From contig BSBN01001149.1 in assembly GCA_027924645.1 (NCBI GenBank), positions 1,798,001 through 1,862,000 on the forward strand: DNA of 64,000 nt, written 5' to 3'. Position 1 is the stretch's first letter. Every line of letters starts with the position of its first letter. The notes under the pieces are model-generated. The model was given only the letters and a program-made list of their open reading frames with translations. It had not been told where the DNA came from and did no database searches. The position numbers and the translations under genes are program-made. The DNA is from Cunninghamia lanceolata (Eukaryota > Streptophyta > Pinopsida > Cupressales > Cupressaceae). This document shows positions 19,775-31,708 of the stretch, in pieces.

Positions 19775-22700
19775 TACCTTTATTTATACATGCTTGTAGA
19801 ATGATGACATTTTTTTTCCTATTCCCTAATTCTCATTCCAATATATACTGACCCTAAGCATGTAGATCCCTTTGTGTGCTTTGTGCAATGTTGCTAGTTT
19901 CTATGTGTCATTACCTCTTTTGTCGATGTCATTCCATGAAAACAATTTTAGGTGTATCATGCTAGAAACATCATTTTTTATGCCTCTCCTTGGAGACATC
20001 TCTTTCTCTTTGGTGACTTTAGGAGCATATCCATTATATATGCCTCCTAAGGATCTATCACCTTTTCCTCCTTTCTACATTAAAATCAATTACATACTAT
20101 TGATTCATGAAATTATTTTTAGAGGGGCATACTTTTCACTTTCACATGTACATCATACATATTCACACACACATTCCTAGAACACTCCCTACAATATTAG
20201 TAGTGTGTGGTCCCAAGTATAGAGAGTTTCTTGGATTGTCCACCCTTTTTAGGATTACCTACCAATAAAACACACTAGCCCATGTAATCCCTACTATTGT
20301 ACTTGCATATGAGCCACCTAACAATAAAGTATGCTAGATTGTGTGCTTCATATGAGCTACTTTTTATACTTTCTATGTTACCTAGCAATGGAGTTTACTA
20401 GTGCAATCTTGTGATTCATGAAAGTATTTTATGGTTTGCAGAAATAGAGCATGCTAAGACCTTGAACCATACCTTGCATTTTTCCTAACAAAAAAAGCAC
20501 ATTGGGATTATGCATTTCTATTTTCTTGTTGGTATGATGGAAAATGCTAGATTAAATATAATTTACTAACACTCTTGTTTTGAAGATTATATTTTTCTAA
20601 TCCTCCTATTTTCTAGGCTTTATATGTTATTCTGGCTTTACTTGTTGTGTAGGTTTTTGTTGTTTAATGTATTTGTTTTGCAAGTTATTAGCTTGGGGGC
20701 ATGGTTCCTCTATTTGAACAACTCTCTGCATCCTATATAGTATCCTTTTTGATATATCACTTCATGATGTTATTTCCTTTTTGAACTTTAGCGTAGCTTA
20801 TCACCTAGTGTCATCATCCTGTTAAAGTGGGGGCAAAATATAACATTAAAAATTGCATACTCTTACCATTTTCATGTTATGTTTTAGACTTTCTTTAGTG
20901 CCCATAATTCTAGTGTGTTTTTAGGCTCATTTGGCCCTTTCCTTAGCCTTTCCCTCCTTGGTTTCAAAGTTATGTCCATGTTTTTGCCTTTCAATAGTTC
21001 TTTTGTGTAAACCCATCTTTTCTACATTTGTCTCATGTTTCTTCAATGTTTCAAATATTTAGAAGCCCATTGTTCTTGGATTCCAACATGATGCACAAAT
21101 GTCTACATGATGCGCTAGCATCCTCTATCATTTTATCATATGACAACTATAGTTGAGCATTTTTTCCACCTCTCATGAGCACCTAGGTTTTGTAACCAAC
21201 CTGAGTCAAATCCCAACAACCAATTCAAACTATAGGCCTTTTTATCTTCCCTCCTATTCTATTTTTGAACTCTTGAAATAAATCTATCAAGACTCTTGCA
21301 TCAATCTATGGCAATTTATTGGCTCTCTTGTGAACTCTATGTTTTGAAGCTCTCATGTAAATATGATCAACACCTTTTACTAGCATCTTCAAATGATTTT
21401 GAGAACTCTACATTCCAACTTGGGTTTCCTTGGAATCCCTATATTTTTGAGTAAATCTTGCTTGTGGCTTTTATAGACCCTCATCTCTTTACTTGGTGTG
21501 AGTTGATAGTGTTTCAACTTTCTATTTTATCATTTGCAGAATCTAATATTATGTCTTTGGAACTTGCTAGGTTTTCATTTCCTTTTATCTAATCTCATAC
21601 ACACACTAATCAATTGCTTCTTGTAACCTAGGGGTAATAGTCATAGAATTTTAGTCATTGTTCTTAGTCCTAGATGAACAAAGGATAAGAGCACACACTC
21701 ATCAATCTCTTTTCTATGTGGCTTCTTGTGGAGGTCAAAAGACCAAAATAGAGGCTTGACCATTTGTGGCAAGCTCCTAAGTAGCCCCAACCATTTTTCT
21801 TATCTTATCTACAAGTTTTTTGAAGACTGCAATAGCACAAAGGTTTCATTTTCTTTCTTCCTTTCTCTTATCATTTCATTTCTTTATAAATAAAGCTTTA
21901 TTCTAGCACTTTCATTTAACCTAGTATATTTTGGGATACTTTTATTTGCCCTTTTTATCTCATGTGTGCAGAAAGTTCAAGAATTTGTAGAGAATTATAT
22001 TTTTCATAGCTTTCTAGGATGATAGTGTGTAGAAAGACTACAATGCATGACATGGATGATAATTCTCTACATGGACATCCACCCATTGTAGTTGCATCTT
22101 GGACAATGAGCTCTTGCTTCTAGCAACAGGTTCCTTGTCTCTTCTACCTCTCAATTTTGTATTTTTTTCTTGATTATGTAAGTACAATTTCTATAAATAT
22201 TTGGTTCTTCAATCAATCTCCTTCTTTCTATTTCACTTAGTTTAAGTAGAAAAGGGAAATTTATATAAGGTAAGATTTCATTTGTTTTTTCTATAGCAAT
22301 AGAGTTAAAATCTATTAAAACATAATCTTATCTAGTGTAGATGGAAAAAGTTTGAAAATTTAAGGAACTAAACTAGAAAAACCAAGAAAACTACATTTCA
22401 TATCTTATAGTGAGTAATATAAAGCACCTAGTGGAGAGGTTATAGGAAAGCTATGGGTAGGATGGGTAGAATCTGGGGGTTAGAGAAATATGATCCAACA
22501 CATGAGGAGCTTGTGTATCATCAAAAAATTCCTATAGCTAGTAGTTGTGTGCATGCCATGTTGTCTAGTAAGAAGTATCTTGGTAAGAGTATCAACAACA
22601 AATGAAGTTTGCACACCATCATCAATGGTAGCTAATTGATTACACAAGTATTTGAATGTATTAGGCATCACATGTTTCTTTTAATTTTTGACATGTTCAA

Positions 22701-23293
22701 CAAATGCATCGTGATCATAATATCATTCTTCCTCATAAGAATCCAACATGAGATAATCATTGGAAGTAAATGAAATAGAGGTAGGCATGGTGGCAAGATT
22801 AGGGTTTAACCTAACACTTGTTGAAGGGGACCTAAGGGTCTTTAGAGCTTATTAAGCATGCAAAGAAAAACACAATGGTATGAAAAATAATAAATGCATA
22901 CAATGACAAGCTAAAGATAAACAAATAAAAAAATACGTTAAAGACTATGCATGGAAGTTATGAGTTCACAAAAATGTAGTGAAATAAAGTAAACTCTACA
23001 TAAAAGAATCTAAGGATAAAATCCTAGATCCTCAAGGATTTGGACATGTTTTCTTATAATTGTACATGTGTTTGAGAAATAAGTGGTGCCAAAAAGAACC
23101 TTTAGGGGCTTGCTATAGACAGAGGGAAGACCATAGACTTCCTTGATGATACTTAAGCTTTGTGGTTGATGTAACATGCTTGAAAATATGCCAAATAGCT
23201 CAAATGTTGATCCTTCTAAGCTTGATCTAAGACTAAGACTATGACTAATGTACTAAATGCATATGCTTTGGTCCTAAACATTAATATGAATTG
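19775..23293. other. AT-rich region of decayed repeats, no gene recognised
   Basis: No intact frame was found. Degenerate units beginning ACCTANCAATA recur at 20,257, 20,316 and 20,380 (spacing 59 and 64). Two G-rich runs resemble retroviral polypurine tracts: AGCTTGGGGGCATGG near 20,690 and AAAGTGGGGGCAAAAT near 20,825. On the minus strand at about 22,790-22,480, a broken frame (opening MPTSISFTSNDYLMLDSYEE, later NTFKYLCNQLATIDDGVQTS) keeps codon-like structure with two stops. It may be the start of an old retrotransposon polyprotein, but I do not recognise it. Confidence 0.4.
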
Positions 23294-23960
23294 TGTAATG
23301 CCCCAACTTTTACACCAAGACATTAACAGACAAAAATAGGACGAACAATTTTTTTGTGATGTAATTGTGACATGCGCATTTCCCAATTACACAATCCTAC
23401 ACTAGAATCGTCACAACGTCCCATGATGACACTCTAGGATATGATGCGAAAATAACCATAGTGACCACTCAAGGTCTAAACACACCAACAACACCAATGG
23501 AAGACTTACCAATCGTGTGACAAGGCCAACACAATAACCCTACGAGAGAATGGATTTCACTCAATGATGAAGGTTGAATGCCAATTCATAACTTCACACT
23601 CTTGCAACCACATGGAATAGGATGAGGGTGATAATCACATCAAGCCCATACCAACATGACATAACACAACCTCCAAGAACACAGAACAACCCACTCAAGA
23701 AAGGGATCCACTAGTGGGATCACAGCTTTCACCAAAAACAATGACAACCAGATGGTACTGTATGAAGCACACTTCCCAAGAAAAAATGGTCATAACTCCC
23801 AAAATATATCATGTCAAGTCAAAATAAAAATATGGGAGGACTCATAGGACCAAGGGGAACAACCTTCATATAGAAAGTTTCATAAAAAAAGTTAGGAAAT
23901 TCTCGTTGTCCATAGGCTCAAGAACCACAATGCGAAACATAATGACAACATGAATCTGGG

Positions 23961-24082
23961 ACTCTAGCACTTAGCTCTAGTGTTCCACCTAGGTGCTAGT
24001 TTCCTTTCTAGGTGCTAGTGTCCTCTTGGGGCACTAGAGTCCTTTTTGGGCATTATAATCCACCTAGGGCGCTAGTGTCCCT
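23961..24082 (+). repeat. Short degenerate tandem array around GGTGCTAGTGTCC
   Basis: Five to six imperfect units of about 20-25 bp share the core (A/G)GGNGCTAGTGTCC or its variant GGCACTAGAGTCC. It lies inside the candidate LTR. The equivalent part of the related relic at 33,200 has a different array. Confidence 0.6.
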
Positions 24083-27017
24083 GAATAGTGTATGAACATA
24101 ATTTTCTTAAGGGCACAAGTTTTGGAGCAATGTTCACACCTCCCCAAGGCCACTACAAACCCCATAAACACTCAAACCACTTACAAACTTCCAGAAGGAA
24201 AAACAAGATCCCTAAAGGCCATTCAAGTTTGACAATGCACACAGGTGTCGAAGATGCCCTCCAACAAGGATAGAGATCAACAAGTAAGACAAGTGCAAAT
24301 AACAAGGACACACCTCTCTCAACACAATAAAATCATCCAAACAAGCCGAACAAACATTGACATGTGTCCAACACACCAAGAAATGCTGACATTTGACCTA
24401 CAAGTTGAATAGAGGGTTGACTATATGACACATCACCAAAATGATACATCCACAAGGATCCAAATCACAAGGCATCCACTAAACAACAATAAGCAACATG
24501 CCATCTAATCTCAAAGCATGAAAATAACTCAAATATAGAAATAGTCATGTTCCAATATACTAACATACATGTCAAATAAGAGAAACTCCAAACAAAATGT
24601 CACACTCATTCGACACCAACGTCGAATCGAGCTGAAAAGATGATAATTTCCATTCAAAACATGATTTGTTTTCCAACCAAATGACATCATAAAATCACAA
24701 CATGGAGGTTACTTCCCAAACATGGAAGGATTACACTCCTATAATTAAAATATCTAGAGCATGAATACACATCATAATAAATCACCTCAAAGTGCGGCAA
24801 CAGGAACATAGTACAATATAGTCAAAATGTCTCGAAATAAACAAAGAACCGTCCAACTCCTGCAAGATCTACTTGAGGACCAATGGGGGAATGTTACCCA
24901 CCTCCCTACCATATTATAATCATTGAACACAATAGATGTCTATGCCACTCTAGGAAACGCCCGATCTATGGAGAGATTATCATCTATACACTATCATTAA
25001 GTCACACTCACACAAGTACCAAAACACTATCTCACATACACAAGAATCATATAGAATAGAACAATACTAGAATAGGCAAACAAAACTAGATCTAGGATAG
25101 AATCCATGTTGTGTATGGCTAACTAGCAAACATGGTTTATCTCAACACAAGGTCAAATACTCACAATCCAACCAATCAAGGACTAGGGAGGGTAGCTAAA
25201 ACACTAGGGTGGGCTTCCCCTTGGTTCTCCATAACCAAGCTAGAAAGAAACATGCCACATAAGTCTCAAGTAAACACTCACTCAATGAATGTTTTTCAGA
25301 GATAACATGGATCAATTCCAAGGTGCTCACACACTACCCTAAGTAGCAGGTGTGCTCTTGCAAGATATGCACCATACCCAAAATACATCTAACCCATAGG
25401 TACAAGGATCCATTGCAAGGTGTTTATTCACTGCCCTAAGTAGCGATCATCCTCTTACAAGATACACACACTATACCTAGGGCTAACCACCCCAAACCTC
25501 CTATGAAAATCCCCTATCCTATACAATTCTGGGGTCCACTTTACAAGAAGCCCAAGAATAGGAAAGGAGCGGTTTTCCTAGAAAACATGCATGCCAATGC
25601 ACTTACAAAATTAAAACCATGGGGAAATAAACCATTCCACATATCATACAACTTTCAAAAAATTCAAATTCCACAAAAATAAAATAAAATAAATTCATGA
25701 ATGTCTAGGGTCTACCATTGATGGATCTTGGAGCATCGTTCCCAAAAACACACCCAAATTTTCACATTTTCACAAAATGAAGAATTTCCAAAATTAGAAA
25801 ATACCCTCTTGATCTAAATTAGCCCAACATCACACTTTTATCATCACATAATTTTTTCGACAAATTTAGATAGGGCAAAATAGGAAAAATCACTTAAATT
25901 TCACATTTTTCAAGGAATGCAAAATTAAACAATTCAAGCATACCCTTTTGTGCCTAATCTATCCAACAATACACGTTTCCAATAAAAATAGCATTTTGAA
26001 AATTTTTGCCATGACCTTTGTTGAAAATTCAGTTTTCAAAAATTCTAAATTTCCTACAAATGAAAAATTTAAATAACTTTTTCAATTCAAAAGAAAATAT
26101 TGAAAGAATTACCTCAATAGATTTTAAATCCAGATGCAAACACTTTCTCTTCCAACAACTTTAGTTTTAGGCAAATCGAAGCATGCAAAATTCAAATTCT
26201 TCAAAGATGGTTTGAAAATGAGTTTTTGCTCCAATTTTGCTATCCAATTTTCCAAACATAACATTATGAATAAAAGAAACGTCATTTTCCCCTTATAAAC
26301 CTCTAATCAATATTAGGCTAAACTGACCATTTCATTACCCCAAAGGTAATTTTCACTGACACAATAATCTAGAAATTAAATATTTCTTTTCAAAAAAAGA
26401 ATTTAATCTATTTCAAACACCAAGCAATTAAAATAAAATACCTTTCCAAATGAAATATCTTCTAGACACAAAATTAAATCATTTAAAATGCTTTTCTCTA
26501 AACTATAAATACACATCATAATTCAACAATTTCCAAAATATCGTAATTCATTGCGCACATACCAAGTACAAGTAGAATCACTCAAGCAATAAAATTAAAT
26601 ACACTCCAAAAGATGTTTTACTAGTCTAACACAAGGGGAATCTAGAATCAAATTCGATTTGGATGAGATTTCACAGATTTTGACATTAGGGGAACACTAA
26701 GGTAGGGTGATTAAGTGATATCCATGTTGACCTTCTACACATACCAGCCATTGGTCAATATCCTATAATTTCTTGCACACTCATTGCAAACATTACACAC
26801 ATCTGTCCAATATGTGACAATAGCCGAAGCAAATAACAAAAATTACACAATTAAATATTAACCATCTAGTATGCACATTTAAATTAAACTATGTATTCTA
26901 ACAATAAAATCAAGATAAAATTAATCAGTTAAAATAATCATATTAAAGGAAATCATATCTACCCACCCACCATAATATTTAAATGAAAATAGTGAAGCTA
27001 AAGCTCCAATAATATAA

Positions 27018-27018
<1 letters not shown>

Positions 27019-27108
<90 letters not shown>
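27019..27108 (+). repeat. (CA)45 microsatellite
   Basis: An uninterrupted CA dinucleotide run of 90 bp. The minus-strand reading frame across it (poly Cys-Val) is an artefact. Confidence 0.98.
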
Positions 27109-27112
<4 letters not shown>

Positions 27113-27164
27113 TATCATAGGTCCAAATACACACATCGAGAATCCAGATTGAACATTGGTATCA

Positions 27165-28518
27165 ACTAGTGATCACCAATCTACAATACAAAATATCACA
27201 ACAAAATATCGTACAACATCAATATGCCAAAGCCGACGAAGAGAGAGGCACAAATGCCTATGGGTATTACAAATTGATCCCCTTCAATGGCATAGGATGA
27301 TGTCTTTAAATACAACTCCTAGACACACAACACAAGACCTTAAGCATGCAAGCTGATAGGTAATAGTGATATTCCTAGAAAGTTGGCTCAATAAAGTGGG
27401 ATATTTGAAATTAAAATTTGGAGAACTAGACTATGATCATATTTCTATCTAGGGGATATGACCATGTAAGTGACCTAGTCTAGGGAAATAAAGTCATACA
27501 AAATTGGACCAATCCTATTCTACAATAATAGATTTGGCATTTTAAAATAATGGTTCAAAACTAAAGTCAAGTAATATACTTGTAATGGTGAAATTTGTAT
27601 ACTTATGCCATTTCCCATTTAGTTTTGTGCTCATTTTGAGGAGAGTGTCTTGATACATTGACATATTGACAAATGACATAGTTTTATGCAAAAGTTAGGT
27701 CTCTTGCCCTATGCCACCTACTTATTCATTACACACATCCCTATACACTTATCCCTTGCCCCATCTCTATGTCCATTTATTCCTATATATTCACCCTATT
27801 AGTACATTTTATTACACCTATTCATGCAGATGGAACATTATACACCTTGAACCATCTCTTTTTAGGTCTTGGATCAAGTTTGTGGTGAACCTCAAACCTC
27901 TGGACTTGACCCTTTTCATTCAAAATTTTAAATTCAAATTTCAATTGACTCCCACCAAATCTTTTCCCTCGAAGGGTTGACTAAACATAAATTTACATGA
28001 TTTATTGCTATGTCCTTGTATTTAAAGGCATTCAATGCATTCATTTAAACATCGATCTCATCCTCTCTCTTCTAAGCATTCCAAGGTATATCATTCACAT
28101 ATAGGGAAGGAAACAAATCAATTTGTGTTATGAAAGGAATATAGATCTACGTGATCATCCTAGGAGCATATGTTAGAGTCACTCAAGGACTCACAAGAGC
28201 TAGGATCACCTGATGTAATTCTTCTACAAAAGAGAGTAGCACACAATAGCTGAAACTAGAGGACTTTCTGATTTTTCACTTTGTTTATTCTTGACAATTT
28301 ATGCGAATGTATTTATCATTGTAATTACTCATTTGGTAATTTAATGCACACGAATGTATTGATTACAAGTTTATCCTCTAATTTTGGCTCTTCTCTCTTG
28401 TATAAGAAATAGTGTTGAGATTCTTGGAATCTAGCATCATAGTATGAACGAAGAGTGCTATCTTCAATCATTTACTCAAGTTTTCCAAGGGTTGACCTAG
28501 GAAAAGGAGTCAACTATT
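27165..28518. other. Decayed repeat, no gene recognised
   Basis: No coding signal could be supported. The part 27,870-28,062 is the inverted partner of sequence at 31,524-31,830. A phrase near 27,635-27,710 echoes the sequence just left of family 1 (12,130-12,180), so the same old repeat family is probably present. Confidence 0.4.
27870..28062 (+). repeat. Arm of a dispersed inverted repeat (plus copy)
   Basis: GGTTGACTAAACATAAATTT and CTATGTCCTTGTATTTAAAG followed by ATGCATTCATTTAAAC match, with substitutions, the reverse complement of 31,524-31,720. The adjacent AATTGACTCCC matches the complement of 31,739-31,750. Confidence 0.6.
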
Positions 28519-28751
28519 GCCAATCCTCCAAAAACATTCTTAAATACCACTAGTCCCTAGATATCAGAAAAGGAAGAAGAAGCAAAGGCGAATTAGACAA
28601 AACAAGGAGTAGAGTTGTATAGGAAATTTAAGTGTCCACTAATGCCAATCCTCCAAAAACATTCTTAAATACCACTAATCCCTAGATATCAGAAAAGACA
28701 GAAGAAGCAAAGGAGAAAAAGACAAAACAAGGAGTAGAGTTGTATAGAATT
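28519..28751 (+). repeat. 125-bp tandem duplication
   Basis: Two copies, 28,519-28,643 and 28,644-28,751, start GCCAATCCTCCAAAAACATT and end AGTAGAGTTGTATAG. They differ at only a few positions, so the duplication is much younger than the surrounding decayed DNA. Confidence 0.92.
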
Positions 28752-29569
28752 CCACATCAAGCATGACAATCAGATTTCAATGCCATACTATATTACATTT
28801 ATTATTCAATTACAAAACTAAATACATTTATTTTCTATTTACTTTCAACATTTAATTATTACAATATTCAAATAACATACACCCTCAAATATTCTTATCA
28901 AGTTAATTTAAAAGAACTATACTTAAACACATATTATTAAATTAACTTAAATTACACTTAAAAATGATTTTCTTTTACAATACCAAAAAAATAAGTTAAA
29001 TACTAAAATCATATATTTATTTATCATCTACACATAGCTAATTAAGCCTATATAAACTGGGACAATATAGATGCGACCTTGCTTGTCAAGCAATTTTTTT
29101 ATGACATTTATCTATTCAATGGTGCTTGTAAAATATTATGACATACTTTAATATAAGTAAATTATATAAAAACTAAATCTAAATATATTTATCATCATAA
29201 TCCTATATAAAATTTGATTATATTTTACAGTAAAAATTCCTAAATACAACCATATGTCAAATTTAAACCATGACCGTGTTCAAGCAAATATTTGTGGTTA
29301 TCTATTTGTAGTTGCCTTTCAAATATTAAAATTTATCTATTTGAGGAAAAAAAATATATAGACTGAAAATATATATAAAAAGAATTATATAGAAATTTTG
29401 ACACTTTCCCTGAAATCTTACCTTTTAAGTGATACAATTTTCCTAAAATTTTAATTGCATTTTAGGGCCATCAAATTTAAACCCAAGATATAACCAAGTG
29501 TTTTAAAATTTTAATTGATTAGCTCATAGGCTTTTTATATGTGAGCATTATAATGCTTAGAATTGTCTC
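28752..29569. other. AT-rich stretch without gene
   Basis: Very AT-rich sequence with runs such as TATATATAAAAAG. No open frame, RNA gene or element boundary was seen. Confidence 0.6.
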
Positions 29570-30480
29570 ACGCCGTAAAAAAAAATTTCACGCTGGAAAA
29601 TTTTCTAAAGTCGTCGGTTGTTCCTATCGGCGTATTCCTTGAGCCTCCTATGGGTGCAAGTGCTAGTTTACGGTCAAATGCGCATCCAATATGCTGATAG
29701 ACAATACGATAAACTAAAGTACTTACCTATCTGGAAGCAACTGAATCCCCAAAAATCATATTACACATATAACGGACGACCGTTTGATTTTACGGAAAGC
29801 ATTCTGTACACAGAAATCTAAGTAATCAATCTGATTTATTTTCTTGCACAGCAACCAGAGAAAATTTATCCCTTCAAACCTGCATTGTACAGCAAGCTAG
29901 GGATCACGATAATCTGGTGGCATTAACTAAGAATTCCGTAAATTTTCGTGCCTCTGTATTATCGATATTTGTGGGCGGCGAGTGCTCAGAACAGGAGCAT
30001 TGGGAATCGAACCTGCGACATAGCATAAACCCTAATTTCTAAACTAGGTATCTAGATCCCTACCTAGTTACTTACTTGCTTACTTCACCTGAAATGAGTA
30101 CTTGTCTTTTCTTGATTCTTTCCAAAGTATAGTTGTCCTTTTGGGTTTTAGCAGTGGACTGTGGGAAGAGTGGAACAGAAAAAACATATAATAGCCCAGG
30201 TACGGGTTGCTCTTTGAACTGACGGGACCGGAAATTGATGATACAGCCAGCCAACAAAATCGAAATGCAAGGCCGATTTCAGTTAACTCACGGAAATTTG
30301 GATGCTTCTTTTATGGGATGTTGGCATTATCGTAATCTATGCCGAATTCAGACTCCTGCGGCAGGGATTTTGCAGGCAATCACTTCACGGATTTGGCACT
30401 TGTCAATTAAGTAGCTGAGAAATTGAAGTGTCTCGTCAGTGGTCCTTCCGGATTATTACATTGGCTTTTTTTGGATTCTG
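29570..30480. other. CpG-retaining low-repeat segment, possible genic relic
   Basis: Base composition changes sharply here: CpG is frequent (CGTCGG, ATCGGCG, ACGGACGACCG, GGGCGGCGAG) in contrast to the CpG-poor flanks. A plus-strand open frame without ATG ends at 29,821 and reads YGQMRIQYADRQYDKLKYLPIW then PQKSYYTYNGRPFDFTESI, after a hydrophobic stretch. A minus-strand open frame (30,257-30,072, no ATG) ends near a plausible 5' splice site, CAG/GTGAAGTAAG. Neither matches a protein I know. An isolated B-box-like GGTTCGATTCCC lies on the minus strand at about 30,001-30,020. It may be a fragment of a host gene or a younger low-copy insertion. Confidence 0.35.
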
Positions 30481-30592
30481 TTTAAGGAGTACAGTTTTCA
30501 CTGAACAAATGAGCCATTTCTTAAATATAAATATAATTTTTTTAACTTATTGTAAATGAAAAAAAACCTTTCTTTTTAGTTTATGTTAATAT

Positions 30593-30953
30593 AGGGAAAA
30601 ACCCAATACTTGAGATAGTTCCAATGGTTGGGACTTTAGTTGTTAGTGTTGATTATAAGTACTAATAATTGAATGAAATGTGCTCTTTAGATCTAAAAAG
30701 CAACCAATCATGTGATGCCACATCAGCACACCAACAAACATGACTTAATGCACACCTAATGGTCCACCTTTTCTTTGGGGGGCACTATTTGACACCTCAA
30801 CAAAAAGCATGTTGATGTGGCATCATATTTGATAATGTGGCCCTAAAACATTTGTTATAAGTAGGGGCCTTGCCAGGGACGCTATTGTAAAATGTCACTT
30901 ATGATTTTGACAGGCATGAAGTTAGGGTGCTCAACTACTGGGTCCTCTCCCCT
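30593..30953. mobile_element. MITE-like element
   Basis: The ends form imperfect terminal inverted repeats: the left end AGGGAAAAACCCAATACTTGAG matches the complement of the right end (AGGGGAGAGGACCCAGTAGTTGAG) with a few changes. An inner inverted pair, GATGCCACATCAGCA near 30,715 and its complement near 30,812, could fold into a hairpin. It is about 360 bp long with no coding sequence. TATA flanks both ends, so a TA-type duplication is possible. The superfamily is not assigned. Confidence 0.5.
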
Positions 30954-31520
30954 ATACATAAACATTATTAAATTAGATTAATTAATGGTGTTTGGTATTT
31001 GATATTATGATGATTTCACACAGTTCTTAAGGAAAATTTAAACATAACACATGAAGGTATTTAGTTTTATAATCAAAGAATGTATTAAATTTGAAATGGG
31101 TTTGAATATGAAATGTTTGGAGATTGATAATAATAAGTGATATATTGATCTTTGTTTGGAATTAGAGTATTTTGTTAGCTTGGTGATTAGGGACAAATCT
31201 ATGACTATAAATTTGTCCTCACTTGCAAATCTATATTGTGGAAGGTGCAGAGTTATGTTCTTTGTTTTGCCCAATTCACCTTGGCTTCTATGTTTTCTCA
31301 TATCTAATGGATTGGCAGGGTTTATAAATACTTCACCAAGGTTGCTAGTATGTCACAAGGGGACATATTCTCCTAAATCAACCTACAAAAATGTATATGA
31401 ATGATTGAAAACAACCTTTAGTCATACATATGATCCTAGAATGTTTATATACAACAACATTTCTTTTAGTGCACCAAATTGAAGTGTACAAATGTGAATG
31501 ATTGGTTGATTCTTCAATGG
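30954..31520. other. AT-rich stretch without gene
   Basis: Short overlapping frames on both strands at 31,038-31,404 have no recognisable domain and no codon signature. I see nothing else. Confidence 0.55.
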
Positions 31521-31708
31521 TTAAGGGATTCCCTCATATATTAAATGAATGCATTCAGTGTCTTTAAATAAAGGACATAACAATATATCATGCAAAACTT
31601 GTGTTTAGTCGAGATTAGGGGATTCCCTCATGTATTAAATGAATGCATCAGGGGTCTTTAAATACAAAGACATAACAACATATCATGCAAAGCTTGTGTT
31701 TAGTCGAC
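31521..31708 (+). repeat. 94-bp tandem duplication, inverted partner of 27,970-28,060
   Basis: Copies at 31,521-31,614 and 31,615-31,708 begin TTA(A/G)GGGATTCCCTCAT and end CTTGTGTTTAGTCGA. The reverse complement of each resembles 27,970-28,062, and the similarity continues to about 31,830. The two inverted arms are about 3.5 kb apart. Confidence 0.8.

Larger units (their letters stand above)
23294..27155 (+). repeat. Candidate long LTR relic
   Basis: The stretch starts TGTAATGCCCCAAC, like LTRs of several plant gypsy lineages. It could end at AGATTGAACA, followed one base later by TGGTATCA (27,157-27,164), an eight-base match to the initiator tRNA-Met primer site. That would make a 3.9-kb LTR. 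The opening 300 bp resemble 33,198-33,500 and the AT-rich later part resembles 35,400-35,690. No matching second LTR with clean ends was found. A short repeat array and a (CA)n tract lie inside. Confidence 0.35.

Noticed and set aside
26921..27136. Cys-Val repeat protein on the minus strand
   Set aside because: Translation of the (CA)45 microsatellite.
30072..30257. Minus-strand frame as a confirmed exon
   Set aside because: It has no ATG and matches no known protein, and the splice donor alone is weak evidence; kept only as part of the CpG-rich segment.
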